Source of the DNA: Agarivorans sp050870875
Lineage (GTDB): Bacteria; Pseudomonadota; Gammaproteobacteria; Enterobacterales; Celerinatantimonadaceae
Length of the DNA: 64,000 nucleotides
Assembly: GCF_050870875.2 (NCBI RefSeq)
Contig: NZ_CP194041.2
Location: forward strand, 2,790,001 to 2,854,000
Reading direction: 5' to 3'
Positions 33,068 to 42,240 of this stretch are shown piece after piece. The translations under genes were made by a program, and so were the position numbers. Below the pieces are notes generated by a model, which worked only from the letters and a program-made list of their open reading frames with translations, did no database searches and was not told the DNA's origin. Within the stretch, counting starts at the first letter, position 1, and each line of letters begins with the position of its first letter.

Positions 33068-35064
33068 GTTTCCTCAGCGTTATTTTTTACAAATTCTAAA
33101 ACTTTTGACAGTTCTCTGGTTCGGGGCATAGCCGGTAGGCTGCTAATAAACAAGGCACCATAATCACGGTTTACCAAGCGATTATCGCAGATAATCACCA
33201 CGCCATGATCCGCTTGGGTACGTATCAATCGCCCCACGCCTTGCTTAAGGCTTATCACGGCTTGCGGCAAATATACCTGACGAAAAGGATCTCCGCCACG
33301 TAAACGACAATCCTCACTTTTCGCTTTCAATAGGGGATCATCGGGAGCTGCAAACGGTAGTTTATCGATAATGACACAAGACAGTGCCTTCCCTGGAACG
33401 TCAACCCCTTCCCAGAAAGTGCTAGTGGCAACCAACACCGCGTGGCCATCGGTGACAAATTGGCTAAGCAACTCTTGTTTACCAGCCTCGCCCTGCACCA
33501 ATACCAATAATTCGGTACGCTGACGTAGCTCCGTCGCAACCTTTTGGATCATCCGATGACTGGTACACAAGAAGAAACATCGACCTTGATTAGCTTCTAT
33601 CACTGGCGCTAATTGATCTAACATGAGCTGTTCTGAATTATGTTGTTTGGTTTCGGGAAGATAACGAGGCACACATAATAAGGCCTGCTTCTGATAATCA
33701 AAGGGGCTATCCAATAACATACTCTCTGCATCGCTCAAGCCCATTTGAGTTTGAAAATGCTCAAAGTTACCATCAACTGCAAGCGTTGCAGAGGTAAAGA
33801 TCCAGGCCGCTTCGCGTTGTTTAACTTCATTCATAAAACGTTCAGCAATATTGAGCGGGGTAATGTTTAAGGTAAAATGTAAGCGAGACGTTTCGTACCA
33901 ATAGCTATAGCCCGTTTTATCGACGTCCATCACCTTCTCAAATAACAAACGCATTCTCGCTAAACGCTCAAAGCAACTATCCGCAAGCTCACAACGAGAC
34001 AGCGCTAACTTTAACACTTGATAAACAAAATCCATGTCTTCATGCAAATGACGCATCATTTCAGCAAAGCGGCTTTGTTTAGCCAATGGACGCCACTCGC
34101 CTCTATCACGCAAGCCTTCGAAGGCTAGTCGGCACTCTCGAATGCGTTGTTCCAACTTCTTAGCCGCTTTGGACAACTGCGCCATGTCACGCAATTCGGT
34201 TTTATAGCTCAGCTCGATGTCTTTGCATAAATCTAAGATCTGCCGACTGGAAAAATGCTGACCAAAATAGCTGGCTGCAATATCAGGCAGCTGATGTGCT
34301 TCATCGAAGATAAAGGCATCGGCTTCAGGGATCAATTCACCAAATCCGGTTTCTTTTACCACCATATCGGCAAAAAACAAATGATGATTCACCACCACTA
34401 AATCTGCTTCTAGCGCTCGGTTTCGTGCCTTCACTAAATAACAGTCTTTATAAGATGGGCAATCACGGCCAAGACAATTATCATTGCTGCTGGTAATCAG
34501 AGGAAATACATCGGAGCGCTCAGCAACCGGACCTAAATCACCAATATCTCCAGATTCACTGCCCTGCGCCCAGCGCTTAATTTTCACTAACTCGGCCAAG
34601 GTTTGGCGATCTTGACCGCTACTGTAGTGCGAAAAGCTATTTAGCCGTTCAATGCACAAGTAATTGGAACGTCCTTTTAATAAAGCCACCGATTTAGCGT
34701 AAGCCAAAGCCTTTTGCATTTTTGGTAAGTCTTTATTAAACAGCTGGTCTTGTAAGGCTTTGCTTCCGGTGCTGATGACTATTTTTTTGCCGCTGTCCAT
34801 CGCCGGAACTAAATAAGCGTAGGTTTTACCAGTGCCGGTCCCCGCTTCAACCAACAGACTGGTGCGTTGCTTAATCGTTGCAGAAACAGATTCAGCCATT
34901 TGCTGCTGTTGGGGACGAGGTGAAAACCCTGGGATGGCTTGAGAGAGCAGTCCGTCGTTGGTAAAGTAGTGCTGTTTCAATCTAAATTCCGGTAGGCAAT
35001 AGTCGCCGCAACTATACCAGCCCACAAACCCTAGACCAAACCTTGAGACAAAAATGTTAGTCAA
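33064..35064 (-). CDS. yoaA: ATP-dependent DNA helicase YoaA (DinG/XPD-like)
   Basis: Superfamily 2 helicase with Walker A EAGTGTGKTYAY, the DEAH box in FIFDEAHQLPDIA, four-cysteine Fe-S region (LCIER, then CLGRDCPSYKDC) and C-terminal motifs VATSTFWEGVDVPG and LKQGVGRLIR. The E. coli protein acts with the clamp-loader subunit HolC in repair of stalled replication. The frame opens at a TTG at 35064, but homology begins around residue 33, so a TTG at 34980 (LKQHYFTNDGLL) is a more likely start; neither has a strong ribosome-binding site. It overlaps tsaB by 4 bp. Confidence 0.94.
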   Translation of the reverse strand: MTNIFVSRFGLGFVGWYSCGDYCLPEFRLKQHYFTNDGLLSQAIPGFSPRPQQQQMAESVSATIKQRTSLLVEAGTGTGKTYAYLVPAMDSGKKIVISTGSKALQDQLFNKDLPKMQKALAYAKSVALLKGRSNYLCIERLNSFSHYSSGQDRQTLAELVKIKRWAQGSESGDIGDLGPVAERSDVFPLITSSNDNCLGRDCPSYKDCYLVKARNRALEADLVVVNHHLFFADMVVKETGFGELIPEADAFIFDEAHQLPDIAASYFGQHFSSRQILDLCKDIELSYKTELRDMAQLSKAAKKLEQRIRECRLAFEGLRDRGEWRPLAKQSRFAEMMRHLHEDMDFVYQVLKLALSRCELADSCFERLARMRLLFEKVMDVDKTGYSYWYETSRLHFTLNITPLNIAERFMNEVKQREAAWIFTSATLAVDGNFEHFQTQMGLSDAESMLLDSPFDYQKQALLCVPRYLPETKQHNSEQLMLDQLAPVIEANQGRCFFLCTSHRMIQKVATELRQRTELLVLVQGEAGKQELLSQFVTDGHAVLVATSTFWEGVDVPGKALSCVIIDKLPFAAPDDPLLKAKSEDCRLRGGDPFRQVYLPQAVISLKQGVGRLIRTQADHGVVIICDNRLVNRDYGALFISSLPAMPRTRELSKVLEFVKNNAEET

Positions 35065-35222
35065 GGAGACAGCTTCGGACTCATTTTACTGCCCAAATCC
35101 CTTAACGTTTACACCGCGATAACAGAGCATGGCCGCAAGCAATATCCAATAAAACCGTATACGCTAGGTCGCCGTAAGTCGAATTGAGCTGAATAAAAAT
35201 CACACTCGTAGCTAAGCCGTCT

Positions 35223-35435
35223 CTAAACAAACAGATCAATATCATGCTGTTCATCCTCGTCAGGTTTTTTCTTATGCTGACTTGGCACGGCTTGGGATTT
35301 AGGCCGAACTTGGATGTCGTTATGGGCCGATAACTTGCTTTTCTTTTCCACCTTCGTGGTACGCAATGGTGGCTTTTGGCCATCAGGCTTCGCCAGCGGC
35401 CTTGGCAAAATGGGTAAAATCGCATCTTGGCTCAC
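35223..35435 (-). CDS. Small basic protein with acidic tail, unknown function
   Basis: 70 residues from a GTG at 35435 with AGGAG 7 bases upstream (frame open to 35462). The body is rich in Lys, Pro and Gln, with a low-complexity, probably disordered character, and the end is KPDEDEQHDIDLFV. Upstream of yoaA on the same strand, with a 158-bp gap. The IDLF tail recalls that of the 89-residue protein at 32097. I do not recognise it. Confidence 0.6.
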   Translation of the reverse strand: MSQDAILPILPRPLAKPDGQKPPLRTTKVEKKSKLSAHNDIQVRPKSQAVPSQHKKKPDEDEQHDIDLFV

Positions 35436-35522
35436 GATCGTTCTCCTATAGACGCTCTCCACCTAATTATCGGCTATTTTTTGCACAACTTGAACTGTTT
35501 AGCAAAAACTGCGGAAAAAAGG

Positions 35523-35550
35523 TTGCAATTTAGCGCTAGCTTGGTAACTT
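35523..35550 (+). promoter_or_regulatory. Possible sigma-70 promoter of the his operon
   Basis: TTGCAA (35523-35528) and TAACTT (35545-35550) with a 16-bp spacer, about 50 bp before the leader peptide. The match is moderate. Confidence 0.35.
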
Positions 35551-35600
35551 TATGGGCAGAATTTGCCACAAAGGCAAACTAACGTTGACAGGAACGTAAC

Positions 35601-35648
35601 ATGATTTTTAACCAAATGAAGCATCACCACCACCATCATCCAGAGTAA
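35601..35648 (+). CDS. hisL: His operon leader peptide
   Basis: A 15-residue ORF, MIFNQMKHHHHHHPE, with AGGAACG before the ATG. Six histidine codons in a row just before an attenuator are the hallmark of hisL: ribosome stalling on these codons when charged tRNA-His is scarce lets the antiterminator form. Too short for routine gene finding. It lies about 120 bp before hisG. Confidence 0.97.
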   Translation: MIFNQMKHHHHHHPE

Positions 35649-35748
35649 GCTTCAGGCGGTTATCTGCTGGGAGCTTATGAATAGCTTCCGGTGGTAGAAT
35701 ATAAAATATTGTAAACCCCCGGAAGGTAATCCTCCCGGGGGTTTTTTA
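35646..35748 (+). promoter_or_regulatory. His operon attenuator
   Basis: TAAGCT (35646-35651) pairs with AGCTTA (35672-35677), a likely pause hairpin overlapping the hisL stop. CTTCCGG (35685-35691) can pair with CCGGAAG (35719-35725) as antiterminator. The terminator AACCCCCGG...CCGGGGGTT (35714-35743), extended by AGG/CCT, is followed by six T residues. The antiterminator uses the left arm of the terminator, so the two are exclusive. Confidence 0.95.
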
Positions 35749-35771
35749 GTTTTATAATTAGGGACATAAAC

Positions 35772-36671
35772 ATGACAGAGCAAAAACGACTACGCATCGC
35801 CATCCAAAAATCCGGACGCTTAAGCGATGATTCTCAGGCACTATTAAGAAGCTGCGGGATGAAGATCAACCTTCGTCAACAACGCCTGATTGCCCACTCT
35901 GAAAACATGCCCGTCGACTTGTTACGGGTTCGTGATGACGATATTCCGGGCTTAGTCATGGATGGCGTGGTCGATTTTGGCATCGTGGGGGAAAACGTAC
36001 TTGAAGAAGAAACCATGCTACGTAGTGCTAAAGATGAGCCTACCGACTGCGAAGTATTAAAACGTTTAGACTTTGGCGATTGCCGTTTCTCCATCGCAGT
36101 GGCTGAAGAATTTGACTACACTGGCCCACAATGCCTGGCCAATAAACGCATCGCTACCAGCTACCCTGGGATCTTAAAACGCTACTTAGACCAACAAGGC
36201 GTCCCCTTCTCAACTTGTATGTTAGCCGGCTCTGTTGAAGTAGCCACTCGTGCAGGACTCGCCGATGCCATCTGTGACTTAGTCTCAACTGGTGCCACTC
36301 TTGAAGCCAATGGCTTAAAAGAAGTCGAAGTGATTTACCGCTCTCAAGCCGTACTAATTAAGTCTAAAAACAAACTCAGTGACGAACACCAAACACTATT
36401 AGACAAGCTATTACTGCGCATGCAAGGCACCATGGAAGCCAAAGAAAGCAAATACATCATGTTGCATGCACCGAAGACCCATCTAGAGCAAATCGTTGAC
36501 CTACTGCCAGGCAGCGAGCATCCCACCGTATTGGCCTTAGCCGGCGATGAAGAGAAGGTGGCACTCCATGTGGTCAGTACCGAGAATTTATTCTGGGAAA
36601 CCATGGAGAAGTTAAAAGCCTTAGGAGCGAGCTCTATTTTAGTCATGCCAATCGAGAAAATGTTGAGATAA
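35772..36671 (+). CDS. hisG: ATP phosphoribosyltransferase (long form)
   Basis: 299 residues, first step of histidine synthesis: ATP plus PRPP gives phosphoribosyl-ATP. It is the long form with catalytic domains (IAIQKSGRLSDDS, VDFGIVGENV, the PRPP loop DAICDLVSTGATLEANGL) and a C-terminal regulatory domain (from about 225) that senses histidine. HisZ is therefore not needed. First structural gene after the attenuator. Confidence 0.98.
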   Translation: MTEQKRLRIAIQKSGRLSDDSQALLRSCGMKINLRQQRLIAHSENMPVDLLRVRDDDIPGLVMDGVVDFGIVGENVLEEETMLRSAKDEPTDCEVLKRLDFGDCRFSIAVAEEFDYTGPQCLANKRIATSYPGILKRYLDQQGVPFSTCMLAGSVEVATRAGLADAICDLVSTGATLEANGLKEVEVIYRSQAVLIKSKNKLSDEHQTLLDKLLLRMQGTMEAKESKYIMLHAPKTHLEQIVDLLPGSEHPTVLALAGDEEKVALHVVSTENLFWETMEKLKALGASSILVMPIEKMLR

Positions 36672-36676
36672 AAGCC

Positions 36677-37963
36677 ATGCAAACGGTCATTTGGAATCGC
36701 TTAACTACCGAACAACAGCAACAAGTCTTATCGCGGCCAGCGGTCAATAGCTCGCAAGATACTGCCGCGATTGTCAGCGACGTGATCAATACTGTGCGTC
36801 GCCAAGGTGACCAAGCGTTAATTGCGCTTGCCGCTAAGTTTGACAAGACCACGCTGTCGCAAGTTCGTGTGAGCCAGCAGCAAATCGATGCTGCTGGAGA
36901 TAATTTAAGTACAGAGTTTAAAAGCGCCGTCGCCCAAGCGAAGGCCAATATCGAAGTATTTCACCAAGCACAGAAGCCGCAAGGCTTTAGTCTGGAAACC
37001 CAAGCAGGGGTGCGCTGCGAAATGCACTACGCCGCCATTGCTCAAGTCGGTTTGTATGTTCCGGGCGGCACCGCGCCACTGCCCTCTACGGTATTAATGT
37101 TGGCCATTCCAGCCCAAATAGCTGGTTGTAAAAAGGTAGTACTCTGCTCACCACCGCCGATTGCACCAGAAATTCTATACACCGCCAAACTGTGTGGTGT
37201 TGACGAAATCTATTCAGCTGGCGGCGCGCAAGCGATTGCCGCGATGGCCTATGGCACCGAGAGCGTGGCTAAGGTCGACAAAATTTTTGGCCCCGGCAAT
37301 GCCTTTGTGACTCAAGCCAAGCAACAAGTAAATACCGACCACGCCGGCGCCGCCATCGACATGCCCGCTGGCCCCTCGGAAGTGTTGGTGATTGCTGACG
37401 AACAAGCGAACCCCGCTTTTGTTGCCGCCGACTTACTGTCACAAGCAGAGCACGGGCCCGATTCGCAAGTGATTTTAGTGACCACAGCTGAGGCGCAAGC
37501 GGCGGCAGTGAATCAAGAGTTAACACGTCAACTTAGCTTGCTCAGTCGAACTAATATTGCCGATCAAGCCTTATCGCACAGCACTGCGATTGTGGTCGAC
37601 GATTTACAACAAGCGGTTCAAGTGAATAATCTTTATGGCCCCGAGCACCTGATTGTACAGACCGAGCAAGCTCGCCAGCTATTACCCCAGTTAGAAAATG
37701 CCGGCAGCATCTTCTTGGGTGAGTGGACGCCAGAATCGGTGGGTGACTATGCCAGTGGCACCAATCACACCTTGCCAACCTACGGTTATACCCGGACTTA
37801 TTCAAGCTTAGGTACCTTAGATTTTATGAAGCGCTTCACTGTTCAAGAATTAACTCAACAAGGCTTAAAAGACTTAAGCGCCGCTGTCGTACCGATTGCC
37901 GACGCTGAGGGGCTCGATGCCCACCGCCGCGCCGTCACTATCCGTTTAGGTGAGGAGCAATAA
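36677..37963 (+). CDS. hisD: Histidinol dehydrogenase
   Basis: 428 residues. The zinc enzyme oxidises histidinol to histidine with two NAD+. Characteristic blocks: YVPGGTAPLPSTVLM, the signature region DMPAGPSEVLVIAD, QAEHGPDSQV with metal ligands, and GPEHLIVQTE. It starts 5 bp after hisG and is followed directly by hisC. Confidence 0.98.
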   Translation: MQTVIWNRLTTEQQQQVLSRPAVNSSQDTAAIVSDVINTVRRQGDQALIALAAKFDKTTLSQVRVSQQQIDAAGDNLSTEFKSAVAQAKANIEVFHQAQKPQGFSLETQAGVRCEMHYAAIAQVGLYVPGGTAPLPSTVLMLAIPAQIAGCKKVVLCSPPPIAPEILYTAKLCGVDEIYSAGGAQAIAAMAYGTESVAKVDKIFGPGNAFVTQAKQQVNTDHAGAAIDMPAGPSEVLVIADEQANPAFVAADLLSQAEHGPDSQVILVTTAEAQAAAVNQELTRQLSLLSRTNIADQALSHSTAIVVDDLQQAVQVNNLYGPEHLIVQTEQARQLLPQLENAGSIFLGEWTPESVGDYASGTNHTLPTYGYTRTYSSLGTLDFMKRFTVQELTQQGLKDLSAAVVPIADAEGLDAHRRAVTIRLGEEQ

Positions 37964-37964
37964 T

Positions 37965-39023
37965 ATGTCAGTCTCATTATTAGCCCGCAAGAAAATCCAA
38001 GCGCTGGTTCCCTATCAAAGTGCACGTCGCATTGGTGGCAGCGGTGAAGTCTGGCTCAACGCCAACGAAAGCCCAGAGGTAAGTGATTTTAACTACGACG
38101 GTGACCAGCTCAATCGTTACCCAGAGTTTCAACCAGCAGCGCTGATTAACGGCTATGCCGCTTATGCCGGGGTTTCGCCATCACAAGTGTTGGCCAGTCG
38201 CGGTGCCGATGAAGCCATTGAAGTGCTGATCCGGGCCTTTTGTGAGCCAAACCAAGACAGCGTAGTCATTTGTAGCCCAACCTATGGCATGTATTCAGTG
38301 AGTGCCGAAACCATCGGGGTTGAGGTAAAAACCGTCGAATTAGATAGTGATTTTAACCCTGACTATAACGCTTTGGCGGCAATAGACAGCAAAATCATCT
38401 TTCTATGTGCCCCCAATAATCCGACCGGTTCTATGTTAGACCACGCCAAACTCAGTAAGGTGTTAGAGGCACAACGCGATAAAGCACTGGTGGTGGTTGA
38501 TGAAGCCTACATTGAGTTTTGCGCAGAACAAAGTGTGCAGGGTTTACTGACCGACTTCGACAACTTAGTGATTACCCGTACCTTGTCAAAAGCCTTTGCC
38601 TTGGCTGGCCTGCGTTGTGGATTTACCCTCGCCAATGCAGAAGTGATTGAAGTGATGAGTAAGGTGATTGCACCCTATCCTATTGCCCGCCCAGTGGCCG
38701 AAATTGCAGCCAAAGCCCTGACTACCGATGGGCTAAAAATCATGCGCGAGCGAGTAGCATCCTTGAATACGATCCGCAGTCAAGCCGTGGATGAATTAAG
38801 CAGACTGAAGATTGTAAGACAAATTTTCCCTGCCACTGGCAACTACATTTTGATCCGTTTTGACGACTCTGCCCGCATCTTTAAAGCACTGGGCGAGCAA
38901 GGCATTGTACTGCGAGACTTTGCCAACAAACCAAGTTTAGACAATTGTATTCGAATGAGTATTGGTAACCAGCAAGAAGTGTCAATTACACTGAAAGCGA
39001 TTCAAGGATTGGAGCGAAGCTAA
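37965..39023 (+). CDS. hisC: Histidinol-phosphate aminotransferase
   Basis: 352 residues from the ATG at 37965, with an ideal GAGGAG 7 bases upstream inside the hisD end; the frame is open five codons further into hisD. PLP-dependent fold-type I enzyme: LNANESP, SRGADEAIEVLIRAF, APNNPTGS, VVDEAYIEF and the lysine in RTLSKAFALAGLRCG that holds PLP. It converts imidazole-acetol phosphate to histidinol phosphate. One base separates it from hisD, none from hisB. Confidence 0.98.
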   Translation: MSVSLLARKKIQALVPYQSARRIGGSGEVWLNANESPEVSDFNYDGDQLNRYPEFQPAALINGYAAYAGVSPSQVLASRGADEAIEVLIRAFCEPNQDSVVICSPTYGMYSVSAETIGVEVKTVELDSDFNPDYNALAAIDSKIIFLCAPNNPTGSMLDHAKLSKVLEAQRDKALVVVDEAYIEFCAEQSVQGLLTDFDNLVITRTLSKAFALAGLRCGFTLANAEVIEVMSKVIAPYPIARPVAEIAAKALTTDGLKIMRERVASLNTIRSQAVDELSRLKIVRQIFPATGNYILIRFDDSARIFKALGEQGIVLRDFANKPSLDNCIRMSIGNQQEVSITLKAIQGLERS

Positions 39024-40100
39024 GTGAGCCAGGTAAAACAAAAAATCTTATTCATCGACCGCGATGGCACCATGATCGACGAACCCATCACCGACAAGCA
39101 GGTTGATAGCGTAGAGAAAGTAAAACTGGAGCCTCAAGTGATCCCGGTATTACTCAAGTTGCAAGCCAACGGCTATCGCTTGGTCATGGTGACCAATCAG
39201 GATGGCCTAGGCACCGACAGCTTTCCAGAAGCTGATTTTCACCTCGCGCAAAACTACATGATGGACATTTTCGAGTCGCAGGGGATCCAATTTGATGCAG
39301 TACTGGTTTGTCCGCACTTTGACGCCGACAACTGTAGCTGTCGCAAACCCAAGCTCGGCTTGGTCAAAGACTACCTGAAAAGCGGCGTGATTGATTTTGC
39401 CAACTCCTACGTGATTGGCGACCGCCATACCGATATGCAGCTGGCCGAAAATATGGGGCTGGAAGGTCTGCAGTATCAACGGGACGGCTTAAACTGGCCC
39501 GCCATTGAAAAGCGGCTCACCCAACAGGGCCGTAAAGCCAGCGTTGAACGCAATACCAAAGAAACCCAAATTAGCATTGCCGTCGACCTGGACAATGCCG
39601 GTGGCAGCCAAATTGATACCGGCCTTGGTTTCTTCGACCACATGCTCGATCAAATCGCCACCCACGCCGGCTTCCAGCTCAATTGTAAGGTCATCGGCGA
39701 TTATCACATCGATGATCATCACAGCGTAGAAGACACCGCAATCGCACTGGGCCAGGCTTTAAAAGTCGCCTTAGGCGACAAGCGGGGGATTGGCCGTTTT
39801 GGTTTTGTGTTGCCCATGGATGAGTGTTTAGCCCAATGCGCCTTAGATTTAAGTGGACGAGCGCATTTGGAATTTAAAGCCGATTTTCCACGTGCCGCGA
39901 TTGGTGACTTTGCTACCGAGATGGTGCCGCATTTTTTCCGCTCACTGAGTGATGCGATGGCCTGTACTCTGCATCTGGAAACCACCGGGAAAAATACCCA
40001 TCACATGGTTGAAGCGCTGTTTAAAGTATTTGGGCGGGCGCTAGGCCAGGCCATTGTTAAATCTGGCGATGCATTGCCAAGTAGCAAAGGCACCTTATAG
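39024..40100 (+). CDS. hisB: Bifunctional histidinol-phosphatase / imidazoleglycerol-phosphate dehydratase
   Basis: 358 residues from a GTG that abuts the hisC stop, with GGAG 8 bases upstream. The N-terminal HAD phosphatase (about 1-165) has FIDRDGTMIDEP and zinc-binding CPHFDADNCSCRKP. The C-terminal dehydratase has FFDHMLDQIATHAGF, DDHHSVEDTAIALG and the FFRSL / HHMVEALFKVFGRAL blocks with metal-binding histidines. The fused form is typical of gammaproteobacteria. Confidence 0.98.
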   Translation: MSQVKQKILFIDRDGTMIDEPITDKQVDSVEKVKLEPQVIPVLLKLQANGYRLVMVTNQDGLGTDSFPEADFHLAQNYMMDIFESQGIQFDAVLVCPHFDADNCSCRKPKLGLVKDYLKSGVIDFANSYVIGDRHTDMQLAENMGLEGLQYQRDGLNWPAIEKRLTQQGRKASVERNTKETQISIAVDLDNAGGSQIDTGLGFFDHMLDQIATHAGFQLNCKVIGDYHIDDHHSVEDTAIALGQALKVALGDKRGIGRFGFVLPMDECLAQCALDLSGRAHLEFKADFPRAAIGDFATEMVPHFFRSLSDAMACTLHLETTGKNTHHMVEALFKVFGRALGQAIVKSGDALPSSKGTL

Positions 40101-40114
40101 GTTAAGGAACAACA

Positions 40115-40723
40115 ATGAATGTAATTATTGATACCGGATGTGCCAACCTTTCATCGGTAAAGTTTGCCGTAGAACGCTTGGGATTTCCGGTCACGGTCAG
40201 CCGTGACCCTCAGGTGATTCTTGCCGCAGACAAGCTGTTTCTACCCGGTGTAGGTACCGCCACCGAAGCCATGAAAAACTTAGCCGATCGAGAGCTGATT
40301 GACTTAGTCAAACAAGTGAAAAAGCCACTTCTAGGGATTTGTTTAGGCATGCAAATGCTGGCCGAATTCTCCATTGAAGGCGGTGCTAAAGAAGCGCTGG
40401 AACCCGTTCCCTGTTTAGGCCTGGTACCCGGCACCGTAAGCTTAATGAAGCCTAACGCAGGCCAACGCTTGCCACACATGGGTTGGAACCAAATTCAGCC
40501 TAAAGCTGGTCATCCGCTGTTTAAAGACATTGAAGCCGGCAGTTACTTCTACTTTGTACACAGCTACGCCTTGCCCGTTAACGATGCCACCATTGCCCAG
40601 TGCGATTATGGTAACGCCTTTACTGCTGCAGTAAACAAAGACAACTTTTACGGTGTGCAGTTTCACCCAGAGCGCAGCGGTCAGGCCGGTGCGCAATTAA
40701 TTAAAAACTTCTTGGAGATGTAA
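40115..40723 (+). CDS. hisH: Imidazole glycerol phosphate synthase, glutaminase subunit
   Basis: 202 residues, class I glutamine amidotransferase. The nucleophile is in LLGICLGMQML, and the His/Glu pair is in GVQFHPERSG. It makes ammonia from glutamine and channels it to HisF. AAGGAACA precedes the ATG. hisA follows one base later. Confidence 0.98.
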   Translation: MNVIIDTGCANLSSVKFAVERLGFPVTVSRDPQVILAADKLFLPGVGTATEAMKNLADRELIDLVKQVKKPLLGICLGMQMLAEFSIEGGAKEALEPVPCLGLVPGTVSLMKPNAGQRLPHMGWNQIQPKAGHPLFKDIEAGSYFYFVHSYALPVNDATIAQCDYGNAFTAAVNKDNFYGVQFHPERSGQAGAQLIKNFLEM

Positions 40724-40724
40724 C

Positions 40725-41477
40725 ATGATCATTCCTGCTTTAGATCTCATCGACGGAAAGATTGTGCGTTTGTTCCAAGGAGATTACGCGCAAAAAACCA
40801 TTTATGGGGACGACCCGCAAGCCCAGTTTTCGGACTACCACAGCCAAGGCGCTGATTGGTTACACCTAGTCGACTTAGATGGTGCTAAAGATACCAGCGC
40901 TCGCCAACTCGACGTAATCGCTCAGCTACTTAAAAACACCCCCGCAAAAATTCAGATTGGTGGCGGTGTACGCAGTGAGCAAGACGTAAAAGACTTACTC
41001 GATGCGGGCGCAGAACGAGTAGTGATCGGCTCCACTGCCGTTAAACAGCCACAAGTTGTGGCGCAGTGGATGGAAAAATACGGCGCCGAGCACATTGTGC
41101 TAGCACTAGACATTAACATCGACGCGCAGGGCAACAAAGTGGTCGCGGTATCGGGCTGGCAAGAAGACAGCGGCGTGACCATTGAAGAGTTAGTGGCAAT
41201 TTACGCCCCGGTGGGCCTGAAACACGTCTTATGTACCGACATTTCTAAAGACGGTACTCTCGAGGGTTCAAACGTCAGCTTATACCGCGAGTTATGTGCT
41301 CAGTATCCAGATATTCAGTGGCAAAGTTCTGGTGGCATTGGCAACTTAGATGACATAGCAGCCTTAACCGACACGGGTGTTGCTGGGGTGATTGTTGGCC
41401 GAGCGCTGTTAGAAGGCAAGTTTACCGTAAAACAAGCCATCGCTTGTTGGCAGCAAGGAGGCAATAATGCTCGCTAA
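40725..41477 (+). CDS. hisA: ProFAR isomerase HisA
   Basis: 250 residues, a (beta/alpha)8 barrel. It starts IIPALDLIDGKIVRLFQGDY with the catalytic aspartate, has two phosphate-binding segments (QIGGGVRSEQD and SSGGIGNLDDI) and the second aspartate in TDISKDGTLEG. It opens and isomerises the ProFAR sugar. It overlaps hisF by 11 bp. Confidence 0.98.
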   Translation: MIIPALDLIDGKIVRLFQGDYAQKTIYGDDPQAQFSDYHSQGADWLHLVDLDGAKDTSARQLDVIAQLLKNTPAKIQIGGGVRSEQDVKDLLDAGAERVVIGSTAVKQPQVVAQWMEKYGAEHIVLALDINIDAQGNKVVAVSGWQEDSGVTIEELVAIYAPVGLKHVLCTDISKDGTLEGSNVSLYRELCAQYPDIQWQSSGGIGNLDDIAALTDTGVAGVIVGRALLEGKFTVKQAIACWQQGGNNAR

Positions 41478-42240
41478 ACGAATAATTCCCTGCCTAGACG
41501 TCAAAGACGGCATGGTGGTTAAAGGCGTGAAATTTCGAAACCACGAAATTATTGGCGACATCGTGCCACTGGCGAAACGTTACGCTGAAGAAGGCGCCGA
41601 CGAACTGGTGTTTTACGATATTACCGCCAGCTCTGATCAGCGGGTGGTGGATAAAAGCTGGGTCAGCCGTGTTGCCGAAGTGATCGACATTCCCTTTTGT
41701 GTCGCCGGCGGTATTAAAACCATCGAAGACGCCAACCGCACCTTGCAAAACGGTGCCGACAAGATCTCGATTAACTCCCCTGCTTTAGCCGATCCAAGTT
41801 TAATTACTAAACTGGCCGACAAATTTGGCGTGCAGTGCATCGTGGTCGGTATCGATTCTTACTACTGCGAAGAAACCCAACAATACCAAGTGAAACAATT
41901 TACTGGCGATGAAAAACGCACCGTGACCACCACCTGGAACACCTTTGATTGGGTGAAAGAAGTGCAAGCTCGTGGCGCTGGCGAAATTGTACTCAATGTC
42001 ATGAACCAGGATGGGGTGCGCCAAGGTTACGATTTAGAACAACTCAGCCGAGTGCGTGAGATTTGTCATGTGCCCTTAATCGCCTCTGGCGGAGCCGGCG
42101 AAATGCAGCATTTTAAAGACGCCTTTAAAATTTCCGACGTCGATGGCGCACTCGCCGCCAGCGTATTTCATAAAAGCATTATTGATATTGGCGAACTCAA
42201 GCAATATCTCAAACAACAACAGGTGGCAATTCGACTATGA
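41467..42240 (+). CDS. hisF: Imidazole glycerol phosphate synthase, cyclase subunit
   Basis: 257 residues, (beta/alpha)8 barrel paralogous to HisA. Catalytic aspartates are in RIIPCLDVKDG and NVMNQDGVRQGYD; phosphate loops VAGGIKTIED and ASGGAGEMQHF. With HisH it makes imidazole glycerol phosphate and AICAR. It overlaps hisA by 11 bp and hisIE by 4 bp. Confidence 0.98.
   Translation: MLAKRIIPCLDVKDGMVVKGVKFRNHEIIGDIVPLAKRYAEEGADELVFYDITASSDQRVVDKSWVSRVAEVIDIPFCVAGGIKTIEDANRTLQNGADKISINSPALADPSLITKLADKFGVQCIVVGIDSYYCEETQQYQVKQFTGDEKRTVTTTWNTFDWVKEVQARGAGEIVLNVMNQDGVRQGYDLEQLSRVREICHVPLIASGGAGEMQHFKDAFKISDVDGALAASVFHKSIIDIGELKQYLKQQQVAIRL

Noticed and set aside
35622..35639. Six histidine codons in a row, like a vector His-tag
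   Set aside because: They sit in a native hisL leader peptide before a matching attenuator and the his operon, so this is not contamination.
37214..37805. Minus-strand frames opposite hisD
   Set aside because: Their composition mirrors the hisD codons; no start signals or domains. The other antisense frames across hisB, hisA and hisF fail in the same way.
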